Of a stretch of 6,415 nucleotides of DNA, positions 1 to 5,579 are shown piece after piece; within the stretch, counting starts at the first letter, position 1; every line of letters starts with the position of its first letter. The position numbers were made by a program, and so were the translations under genes. The notes beneath the pieces are model-generated. The model was not told where the DNA came from and did no database searches. It was given only the letters and a program-made list of their open reading frames with translations. Origin of the DNA: CAYMWF01 sp964394085 [NCBI: uncultured Gemmatimonadota bacterium] (lineage in GTDB: Bacteria; GCA-2686955; CAYMWF01); assembly GCA_964394085.1 (NCBI GenBank), contig CAYMWF010000105.1, positions 9,763 to 16,177 on the forward strand. The letters run 5' to 3'.

Positions 1-53
1 TGGAGAATTATTATGTAAACCTTTTCTCCATGTGGAGAATTATTATGTAAACC
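1..53. repeat. Two 21-bp direct repeats, probable IS end remnant
   Basis: A 21-bp sequence beginning TGGAGAATTATTATG is present twice without mismatch, at 1-21 and 33-53 (32-bp period). Between the copies, TTCTCCA (24-30) and TGGAGAA (33-39) form a 7-bp inverted repeat around TG. Multiple direct repeats just inside a TG-starting tip are known for IS21-family ends, where the transposase binds them, and the sequence style resembles such ends. That assignment is inference from memory. If it is right, the tip lies at or just before position 1 and the element would run rightwards, but no transposase or helper ATPase gene follows. This would therefore be a remnant, or an assembly edge that broke at a repeated IS end. 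Confidence 0.5.
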
Positions 54-200
54 AATGATCGATTTTTTTGTCAGCCCGGAGGTTTCGACTCGGCAAACTT
101 GAAGGCACCGCGTAGCGGAGCCATCCTGACCGCCATCCTGAACCGGCTGGAAACAAGATTCTACGATATTCTTCGACACTTCCGGAAAAATCCCCCCGCG

Positions 201-214
201 CCAAGGTCCCTTGG
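201..214. promoter_or_regulatory. Perfect 6-bp inverted repeat, possible operator
   Basis: CCAAGG and CCTTGG flank a central TC, giving a perfect short dyad about 30 bp upstream of the -10 element. The position would suit a regulator-binding site for the mannosidase gene, but a 6-bp dyad can arise by chance and no matching family is recognised. Confidence 0.2.
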
Positions 215-243
215 GGTGCGATTCGGATTTCCGTATGTTATAC

Positions 244-252
244 TGATATAAT
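244..252 (+). promoter_or_regulatory. Extended -10 promoter for the GH92 gene
   Basis: TGATATAAT is a perfect extended -10 (TG-N-TATAAT) of the sigma-70 type. It sits 45 bp before the ATG at 298, predicting a leader of roughly 40 nt. A second overlapping extended -10, TGTTATACT, lies at 236-244. No good -35 hexamer is found at 16-18 bp spacing, which is tolerable for extended -10 promoters. The local AT-richness stands out in a GC-rich flank. Confidence 0.5.
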
Positions 253-286
253 TACAACAAAGTCGAAACGGCCGTCCTCTCTCCCC

Positions 287-291
287 AGGAG
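287..291 (+). promoter_or_regulatory. Ribosome-binding site fixing the GH92 start
   Basis: AGGAG lies 6 nt before the ATG at 298. It is the main reason for accepting this start although it places about 50 residues ahead of the apparent signal-peptide core. No comparable site precedes the only nearby alternative, a GTG at 379. Confidence 0.65.
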
Positions 292-297
292 TATATC

Positions 298-2811
298 ATG
301 GCATTTCCCGCATCAGTCAGGCTCAATCCCCTGAAGAGCGTCCATCGCGGCAACGCCGGTCCTTGCGGATCGTCCCCGGTGCCGGACGCAAGGAAACCGG
401 GCTCGAAACAGCGCATCCGCCTTCACCCGGCGGAGCCTTTCAGGGGAGGAAGGCTGCTCCCTGTTCTTCTCCTGGGAATCGCGGCGGCGACGCACACGGT
501 GGATGCCGCGCACCCGGCGGCGGCGATGCATCAGGTGGCGACGTATCCGGCGGAAGCGGTGTACTCTGCAACGACGCACCAGGCAGCAGCCGCATACCCG
601 GCGGCGGCGATGCATCAGGCGGAGGCAACGCCCTCATCTGCCGATCTCGCCGATCCGTTCATCGGGTCGGGCGGTCTCGGTTACGAAATGGGCAACATAC
701 AGCCTGGTCCCCAGGCTCCTTTCGGCATGGTGCGGCTCGGACCCGACACATCCCTGCTGGGCGGTCCGCCGTTCTACGCGCGGCCGGGCGGCTACTATTA
801 CCTCGATCTGTTCATACGAGGGTTTTCCCATACTCACCTGACCGGAACCGGGGCCGAGGATTACGGCAACATCCTCTTCATGCCGGTCAGGGAGCTCGAT
901 GAGGAGACGATAACCGACGTCGGCCGATCTTCACCTTACAGTCACGCCACCGAGGAGGCGTCGCCCGGATACTACGCCGTCACCCTCGACGATCCGGATG
1001 TGCGGGTAGAGCTCACCGCCCTTCCCCGCTCGGGATACCACAGGTATACCTACGAACCCGGCGAAGACGCATACCTCCTGTTCGACGTGAGCCACTCTCT
1101 CACCGACGACGGATGCGCCGACAGCCGCGTGACCATCGACCCCGACAGCCTTACAATCAGCGGATGGATACACAACAAGGGCTCGCTATCGGGGCGGTTC
1201 GGAGGATATGTCCTTTATTTTTACGGTCTGCTCGACACCCCCGTCCTCTCCTGCGGAACATGGAAGGACGGCGTCATTTCGGAAGGCGTCCTCGAGCAGC
1301 AGGGAACCGATATCGGCGCCTGGATCGGGTTCGACTCCTCTGCGGGCGGCACGGTCTTCGCCGCCGTAGGCCTCAGCTACATTTCGGTCAGCCAGGCCGC
1401 CCGGAACCTGGCCGCGGAGATGCCGGGTTACGATTTCGACGCCTGCCGCGCCGAAGCCGCCGCACTCTGGGACGCCGAGCTCGATGTGATGACCGTTTCA
1501 GGCGGCACCGAAGACGACCGGCGGATATTCTATTCATCCCTGTACCGTCTTTTCCTCATGCCGACGAACTTCACCGAGGAGGGCGGTCTGTACGCCGGTT
1601 TCGACGGCGCCGTCCACGAGGCCGACGGGTTCACCTACTACACAGACCTGTCCCTCTGGGACACCTTCAGGACATTCCACCCGCTGATGGCGCTCATCGA
1701 CCCAGTGAGAGCCAACGACATGGCGATCTCGCTGGTGAAAATGTACGAGCAGGGCGGCGATATCCCCAGGTGGCCCCTCGCCACCGGATACACGGGATGC
1801 ATGATCGGAACGAGCGCCGACATCGTCTTCGCCGGCGCTCTCGCCAAGGGAATCGACGGATTCGACGTTGAAACCGCGTACGAAGGATGCCGCCTTCACG
1901 CCGTCGAACCCCGCCCCAACGCGGGCCGCGACGGCATCGAATACTACATCGAAAAAGGATACTGCCCCGTGGATCTCGTCTCCCGCGGCCCCTCCAAGAC
2001 CCTCGAATACGCGTACGCCGACCGGGCCCTGGCAGGCATGGCTAAAACCCTCGGCTACGACGACGATTACGAAATGTTCCTCGAACGCTCGCGCAACTAC
2101 GAGAATATCTGGTTTGGACTGAGGAAATTCTTCCGCGGCCGCAACGACGACGGCACCTGGTATTTCCCGTTCATCCCGACCTGGCCTTTCGACGAGGAGT
2201 TCGTGGAGGGGGACGCATGGCACTGGCTATGGTCGGTCCCGCACGACGTTCCCGGTTTAATCGAGCTTTTCGGCTCGGAGACGGCTTTCGTCAGGAAGCT
2301 CGCCAACTTCTTCTTCATGGCATCGATCGCCCCGGACACTCCACTGCCGGATCAGTATTACTGGCACGGCAACGAGCCCGACATCCATGCCGTCTACATG
2401 TTCAACTATGCGTGCAGGCCGGACCTGACCCAGAAATGGGTCCACTGGATCATGGACACGAAATACGGCACCGGGCCTGACGGTCTCGACGGAAACGACG
2501 ACGGAGGCACCCTTTCCGCCTGGTATATCTTCTCCGCCCTCGGCTTCTACCCGCTGGCGGGTTCGGACTGGTACCTGCTGGGGAGTCCCAGGTTCGAGGA
2601 AGCCGTGGTTCACCTCCCCGAGGGCGACCTGGTCGTAGTCGCGGAGAATTTCGCGCCCGGCAACATATACGTGCAGGAAACCATCCTGAACGGAGCGCCG
2701 CTCCAAAGACCCTTCTTCAGGCACGGCGAGATTGTGAACGGCGGCCTGCTGGAATTCCGGATGGGGCCTGAACCGGCGCCCGGCCGGTCCACGTATTTCC
2801 CGGGTTTCTGA
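298..2811 (+). CDS. Exported GH92 family alpha-mannosidase
   Basis: This is a complete 837-residue glycoside hydrolase of family 92. These are calcium-dependent inverting exo-alpha-mannosidases that trim mannose from N-glycans or mannans outside the cytoplasm. Family blocks appear in order: DPFIGSGG (119-126), a GNIQPGPQAPFGMVRLGPDT block (132-151), GFSHTHLTGTGAEDYG (175-190), DLSLWDTFRTFHPL (450-463), EGDAWHW (637-643), HGNEP (690-694) and DGNDDGGTLSAWY (731-743). The EGDAW, GNEP and GNDD acids are those expected to supply acid/base and mannose-binding roles. The catalytic region (about 118-837) has the usual family length. Residues about 49-71 resemble a signal peptide (RGGR then LLPVLLLGIAAA), preceded by an unusually long, basic N-terminus and followed by an Ala/His/Tyr repeat linker (72-112). 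AGGAG before the ATG supports this start. Codons end mostly in G/C (15 of 20 in a sample at 1921-1980). No SusC/D or regulator is adjacent. The exact linkage specificity cannot be read from sequence alone. Confidence 0.95.
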   Translation: MAFPASVRLNPLKSVHRGNAGPCGSSPVPDARKPGSKQRIRLHPAEPFRGGRLLPVLLLGIAAATHTVDAAHPAAAMHQVATYPAEAVYSATTHQAAAAYPAAAMHQAEATPSSADLADPFIGSGGLGYEMGNIQPGPQAPFGMVRLGPDTSLLGGPPFYARPGGYYYLDLFIRGFSHTHLTGTGAEDYGNILFMPVRELDEETITDVGRSSPYSHATEEASPGYYAVTLDDPDVRVELTALPRSGYHRYTYEPGEDAYLLFDVSHSLTDDGCADSRVTIDPDSLTISGWIHNKGSLSGRFGGYVLYFYGLLDTPVLSCGTWKDGVISEGVLEQQGTDIGAWIGFDSSAGGTVFAAVGLSYISVSQAARNLAAEMPGYDFDACRAEAAALWDAELDVMTVSGGTEDDRRIFYSSLYRLFLMPTNFTEEGGLYAGFDGAVHEADGFTYYTDLSLWDTFRTFHPLMALIDPVRANDMAISLVKMYEQGGDIPRWPLATGYTGCMIGTSADIVFAGALAKGIDGFDVETAYEGCRLHAVEPRPNAGRDGIEYYIEKGYCPVDLVSRGPSKTLEYAYADRALAGMAKTLGYDDDYEMFLERSRNYENIWFGLRKFFRGRNDDGTWYFPFIPTWPFDEEFVEGDAWHWLWSVPHDVPGLIELFGSETAFVRKLANFFFMASIAPDTPLPDQYYWHGNEPDIHAVYMFNYACRPDLTQKWVHWIMDTKYGTGPDGLDGNDDGGTLSAWYIFSALGFYPLAGSDWYLLGSPRFEEAVVHLPEGDLVVVAENFAPGNIYVQETILNGAPLQRPFFRHGEIVNGGLLEFRMGPEPAPGRSTYFPGF
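512..619 (+). repeat. Intragenic direct repeat in the GH92 linker
   Basis: A 24-bp sequence beginning ACCCGGCGGCGGCGATG occurs at 512-535 and 596-619, exactly 84 bp (28 codons) apart, so the frame is kept. It encodes PAAAMHQ twice, and the intervening segment has weaker related units (YPAEA, THQAAA). The result is a low-complexity Ala-rich linker between the signal peptide and the catalytic region. It probably arose by in-frame duplication and may vary in length between strains (inference). Confidence 0.75.
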
Positions 2812-2882
2812 CGATCTGAATGACCGTCGATCTTCCGGATAAGTGAGCCTGTCTGACATCATTAGGATCATTTCCAGACAAT

Positions 2883-2965
2883 CCGCCGGAACACGTGTTC
2901 ATCAGCCCTCAAACCGCCGGAACACGTGTTCATCCGCCCGCAACCCGCCGGAACATGAGTTCCTC
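2883..2965. repeat. Three tandem 31-bp units with a 12-bp palindrome
   Basis: The 21-bp core beginning CCGCCGGAACACGTGTTC lies at 2883-2903, 2914-2934 and, diverged, 2945-2965, at an exact 31-bp period. The first two cores are identical, and the 10-bp linkers after them match at 8 of 10 positions. Each of the first two holds the perfect palindrome GAACACGTGTTC (2889-2900, 2920-2931). The third (2951-2962) reads GAACATGAGTTC and keeps the GAAC/GTTC arms. The period is close to three helical turns, so the palindromes face the same side of the DNA. This fits an array of sites for a dimeric DNA-binding protein, or a young tandem duplication. It is not a CRISPR array because the linkers are only 10 bp and similar to one another. 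Confidence 0.75.
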
Positions 2966-3063
2966 ACCCGGAGAGAATCACCCGCAGGCAGCGGTGGCGA
3001 CGATACCGGATGGATTATCTGTTTCCGGCTCGGAAATTTTATACAAGGCCGCTGCGACGAAAC

Positions 3064-3076
3064 CGGGCGGAGCCCG
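3064..3076. repeat. Short GC hairpin CGGGC-GGA-GCCCG
   Basis: Five perfect G/C pairs close a three-base loop. No T-run follows on either strand, so it is not a standard terminator. An almost identical hairpin occurs at 5465-5477, differing only in one loop base. Confidence 0.35.
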
Positions 3077-3088
3077 ATCACCGCCATC

Positions 3089-3124
3089 TACCCGCAATAC
3101 GAATCTCGAGATAATAAACGGGTA
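3089..3124. repeat. Stem-loop TACCCG...CGGGTA
   Basis: TACCCG (3089-3094) pairs with CGGGTA (3119-3124). The 24-base loop contains its own 8-bp palindrome TCTCGAGA (3104-3111). It lies at the edge where composition shifts from GC-rich to AT-rich. No function is assigned. Confidence 0.3.
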
Positions 3125-3165
3125 TCGTCAACCGGTGAGCTTATGAATGGGGGACTTATTAATCC

Positions 3166-3194
3166 TTGACTTCTGCATTATCCATGACAATTAT
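3166..3194 (+). promoter_or_regulatory. Weak sigma-70-like promoter candidate
   Basis: TTGACT (3166-3171, 5 of 6 to consensus) is followed after 17 bp by AATTAT (3189-3194, 4 of 6). It is correctly placed to transcribe the 3212 ORF and the coupled beta-helix gene, but AT-rich sequence gives such matches easily. Confidence 0.35.
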
Positions 3195-3211
3195 TTCATT
3201 GCTAATTCCCG

Positions 3212-3664
3212 TTGATAACCGGTGCTCCTGTAGCCTTAGACATGCTCACAAGCGATGACGCTCCATTTAAATACGCTCCTGTTCTAGGCGGTGAAACGTT
3301 CACCACGGCTGTACTAAACCAGGCAGTTGCTAAGTATCATGAAACAACATGCGAAACCGCGGCCGCTGTTCAATCAGAAACAGTGGGGCTGTTTCTTAAG
3401 AGTCTGTATGTTGGTGCTCCCACATATAGATTCTATAAGGACAGTTATCATCAATCGGGTATACCGACTGGAATAGTGAACCTGCTAATGGTGTCTCCCG
3501 CTCTAAAATATATCGGTTCTGAATACAACCCCTTACTCGAAACTTTCGCTGACCAGCTCATCGAAAATTACAATGTTGATGAAGATAAAATTCAACCAAC
3601 GGATGAAATGAAGCAACACGGGCAAATCACGAATTTCGTACTCGATTTCATGAAGTATTACTAG
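3212..3664 (+). CDS. Hypothetical protein, possibly N-terminally truncated
   Basis: I do not recognise this 150-residue product. The frame opens after a stop at 3203-3205. Possible starts are TTG at 3212 or ATG at 3242, and neither has a ribosome-binding site, so the true N-terminus may have been lost. The protein looks soluble, with no signal peptide or membrane segment. It has a hydrophobic patch GIVNLLMVSPALKYIG (about 87-102) and an acidic C-terminal part (LIENYNVDEDKIQPTDEM). Codon use is AT-leaning (7 of 20 sampled codons end in G/C), unlike the GH92 gene. Its TAG stop (3662-3664) overlaps the AGGAGG of the next gene, which suggests translational coupling and argues that the frame is or was translated. 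It could be the C-terminal remnant of a larger gene brought in with the AT-rich block. Confidence 0.5.
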   Translation: MITGAPVALDMLTSDDAPFKYAPVLGGETFTTAVLNQAVAKYHETTCETAAAVQSETVGLFLKSLYVGAPTYRFYKDSYHQSGIPTGIVNLLMVSPALKYIGSEYNPLLETFADQLIENYNVDEDKIQPTDEMKQHGQITNFVLDFMKYY

Positions 3665-3668
3665 GAGG
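3663..3668 (+). promoter_or_regulatory. AGGAGG ribosome-binding site overlapping the upstream stop
   Basis: A perfect AGGAGG starts at the second base of the preceding TAG stop and lies 7 nt before the ATG at 3676. Ribosomes finishing the upstream frame would stop directly on it, the usual layout for coupled translation. It fixes the beta-helix start with confidence. Confidence 0.85.
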
Positions 3669-3675
3669 ACGAATA

Positions 3676-5418
3676 ATGAAAACCATAACCTCCTTTGTCA
3701 TTCTCTCTTGCATGACCGCACTGGTCTTCAGTAGCAATTTTCCATGCATCGCAGGAATTCTCATTGTAAACCCAAATTCGGATATCACAATCCAGGACAT
3801 GATTAATGCCGCTGAAGAAGGTGATACCGTTCTTGTTGCCCCAGGCATATATACAGGAGAGGGCAACAGGGATCTTTCTTTTCACGGAAAGGATATAGTT
3901 CTTCTTTCAGAGTTCGGACCTGAGTATACAATTATCGATTGCGAGGAGTTGGGGAGAGGGTTCCACATCTACTCAGGAGAGAGCGCGACTGCAGTAATCT
4001 CAGGCTTCACCGTTCTAAATGGTTTTGCTGATAATAGAGGTGCATCTATCCACATTTCAAACTCAGCACCACTAATCGACAATTGTAATATATTTTATGG
4101 CTTCAGCCCTAATGGTGGAGCCGGTATTTGTTTAGAGTCAAGTTCTTCTTTAATAGATAGTTGTTACATTTCAGGATGTTATCGAAGAGCTATCTACTCG
4201 GAATATTCGAATAATCTTATCACAAATTGTCTGATCCAAGCCAACAGTGCTATGAACGAGGGTGCCGGTTTACACTTATACCGAACGACTGCAACAGTAT
4301 ATGACTGTGTAATCACAGATAATATTGTCGATGCATGGAGTGGAGATGCCCTGGGTGGCGGCATCTACAGTTACGAATCCGACATCATTGTGGAACGGTG
4401 CGAAATCTCGAACAACATATGCGACGGTGGGTGGAACTCGTGGGTGCAGGGTGGCGGCATATACTGTGATAGAGGTACAGCTATCATTTCGGATTGCATT
4501 ATATCCAGTAACTCATCTGAAACCGGCGGTGGCATCTATCTGATTGACACTGATTATCCTGCTATCACGGGATGCGATATTATGGATAATGTCGCTACGC
4601 TTGATAATGGGGGTGGACTATACGTCTGGAGTTCCGATTATTCGATGACCGTCTCTGAATGCCTGTTTGCAGGGAATTATGCTGCATCAGGTGGCGCTGG
4701 CATAATGATTCTGAGAGTTTCACAAGCTTCAATTCACGATTGCACATTTATCCTGAATCTCGCGTCAGAGCAGGGAGGAGGAATATGGAATTACAGTGAA
4801 TATACCGACTATCAAAACCTTGTTTTGAGAAGCAACGCACCTGACCAGATTTCGATAGGTGCAGGCGACCCGCAAATAACTTGGTCAAATATTGAAGGCG
4901 GCTGGCCCGGTGAGGGCAACATCGACGAGGAGCCGATGTTCGTTGCTCCCGAGTACGGTGATTACCGGCTGCTCTGGGGTTCTCCCTGTATCGATTCCGG
5001 CAATCCCGACTCGCTCGACCTGGACGGCACCGTGCGGGATATGGGCGCCCGCAGCTTCGACCAGTCGAAAGAGCTCATCGTGTACCTGTCGCCCGAAACC
5101 CGCGAGATCGCTTCCGGAGACTCGGCTCGCGTCAGGTACACCGTCTGCAACGCCCACCCGCACGAAAAGAACTTCGGCACCGCTGCCGGAGTGCGACTCC
5201 CCGGCGGCGCTCCCTGGCCCGGCAACCCACTCGAAAACCCATTCTATACATCGATTGCTCCATCGAGTAACTTGGCTCGCGAGTTCGAGTACCGCATTCC
5301 CCTCGGCTGGATCCCGGGAACATACTCACTCGCCGCCGGGGTTGGACACCGGGGACGCATATACGACCTCGACCACTTCGAGTTTCGCGTGGTTGAAGAC
5401 ACGACGGATCAACGGTAA
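3676..5418 (+). CDS. Secreted right-handed parallel beta-helix protein
   Basis: The product has 580 residues. Residues 1-26 form a signal peptide (MK, then a hydrophobic stretch to FPCIA). Residues 27-110 match the usual opening of such proteins: TIQDMINAAEEGDTVLVAPG, then GKDIVLLSEFGPEYTIIDC and ISGFTVLNG. Residues about 110-400 form beta-helix coils of 22-32 residues, marked by GAG/GGG turns followed by I or L (148, 197, 228, 260, 285, 312, 368) and by a Cys in the C-x-hydrophobic position (137, 163, 185, 211, 242, 274, 300, 329, 356). A GSPCIDSGNPD/DGTVRDMGA motif (435-458) closes the helix. Residues about 466-575 look like a beta-sandwich (SPETREIASGDSARVRYTV). Such proteins sit on the surface or are released, and some act on polysaccharides, but no catalytic site is evident. 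No sorting domain or anchor is seen at the C-terminus. Third-position GC switches from low to high near residue 400. Confidence 0.85.
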   Translation: MKTITSFVILSCMTALVFSSNFPCIAGILIVNPNSDITIQDMINAAEEGDTVLVAPGIYTGEGNRDLSFHGKDIVLLSEFGPEYTIIDCEELGRGFHIYSGESATAVISGFTVLNGFADNRGASIHISNSAPLIDNCNIFYGFSPNGGAGICLESSSSLIDSCYISGCYRRAIYSEYSNNLITNCLIQANSAMNEGAGLHLYRTTATVYDCVITDNIVDAWSGDALGGGIYSYESDIIVERCEISNNICDGGWNSWVQGGGIYCDRGTAIISDCIISSNSSETGGGIYLIDTDYPAITGCDIMDNVATLDNGGGLYVWSSDYSMTVSECLFAGNYAASGGAGIMILRVSQASIHDCTFILNLASEQGGGIWNYSEYTDYQNLVLRSNAPDQISIGAGDPQITWSNIEGGWPGEGNIDEEPMFVAPEYGDYRLLWGSPCIDSGNPDSLDLDGTVRDMGARSFDQSKELIVYLSPETREIASGDSARVRYTVCNAHPHEKNFGTAAGVRLPGGAPWPGNPLENPFYTSIAPSSNLAREFEYRIPLGWIPGTYSLAAGVGHRGRIYDLDHFEFRVVEDTTDQR

Positions 5419-5579
5419 ATCGGTCGTCACTCCTGTAAATCCGACCCGCTTCCCCCTATCTGACCGGGCTGAGCCCGCTTCCTGGGAACACCTCATCCTC
5501 GCGGCGATGGTCCGCAATCCCGGAGGCGGCTCCGAGCCCCATGAAAAACCGGTTGGAGAACATTCTCGTTGAACAGTCC
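5419..5579. other. Short gap between convergent genes
   Basis: This gap separates the beta-helix stop from the minus-strand gene's stop. A small hairpin, CGGGC-TGA-GCCCG, lies at 5465-5477 but lacks a T-run in either direction, so no rho-independent terminator is supported for either gene. No further gene is seen. Confidence 0.55.

Larger units (their letters stand above)
54..297. other. Gene-free leader upstream of the mannosidase gene
   Basis: No convincing gene lies here. A frame on the plus strand stays open from 51 to a stop at 249-251 (about 66 codons), but it has no ATG, no ribosome-binding site and no recognisable product. At most it is decayed coding sequence left next to the IS-like end. 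The stretch contains a CCAAGG/CCTTGG dyad and the promoter and ribosome-binding site of the downstream gene, which are listed separately. Confidence 0.6.
2812..3211. other. 400-bp intergenic region rich in repeats
   Basis: No gene is supported here. A 108-codon frame starting at 2843 runs through tandem repeats whose 31-bp period rotates the reading frame, and it shows no family resemblance. No clear rho-independent terminator follows the mannosidase stop. The region contains the 31-bp tandem repeats, two hairpins and a weak promoter. Base composition turns AT-rich from about 3150. Confidence 0.6.
3150..4860. other. AT-richer block, probably of foreign origin
   Basis: Hand counts give 37% GC at 3421-3480, 33% at 4141-4200 and 37% at 4201-4260, against 58% at 1921-1980 and 62% at 5041-5100. 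The block covers the unknown ORF and the first two thirds of the beta-helix gene. It ends inside that gene near 4860-4910, not at a gene boundary. Edges are approximate. Composition is patchy, for example 48% at 3301-3360. Confidence 0.6.

Noticed and set aside
51-251. Open frame without ATG between the IS-like repeats and the mannosidase promoter
   Set aside because: It has no usual start codon with a ribosome-binding site and its peptide (including AILTAILNRLETRFYDILRH) is unrecognised. At most it is a decayed remnant.
363-902. 179-codon plus-strand frame rich in Gly/Arg, and minus-strand Arg-rich frames at 313-637
   Set aside because: These are other-frame readings of the GC-rich Ala-coding repeats at the start of the GH92 gene. 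Their repetitive peptides only mirror those DNA repeats.
1534-2223. 229-codon open frame on the minus strand
   Set aside because: It lies entirely opposite the well-supported GH92 catalytic region. Open antisense frames are expected in GC-rich genes, and the translation resembles no family.
2590-2605. tRNA T-loop-like GGTTCGAGG
   Set aside because: It is inside the GH92 coding sequence and no acceptor, D or anticodon arms can be drawn around it.
2883-2965. CRISPR-like array
   Set aside because: The units are 21 bp with 10-bp, mutually similar linkers, so they are tandem repeats and not repeats separated by unique spacers. No cas genes are present.
2843-3169. 108-codon frame in the intergenic region
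   Set aside because: It crosses 31-bp repeats that change frame each unit, has no ribosome-binding site and no recognisable domain.
5465-5477. Rho-independent terminator between the convergent genes
   Set aside because: The stem is only 5 bp and no T-run follows it on either strand.
4892-5572. 226-codon plus-strand frame overlapping the end of the beta-helix gene
   Set aside because: It opens exactly where the beta-helix gene turns GC-rich and has low-complexity Ser/Thr/Arg/Pro content, so it is a composition shadow.
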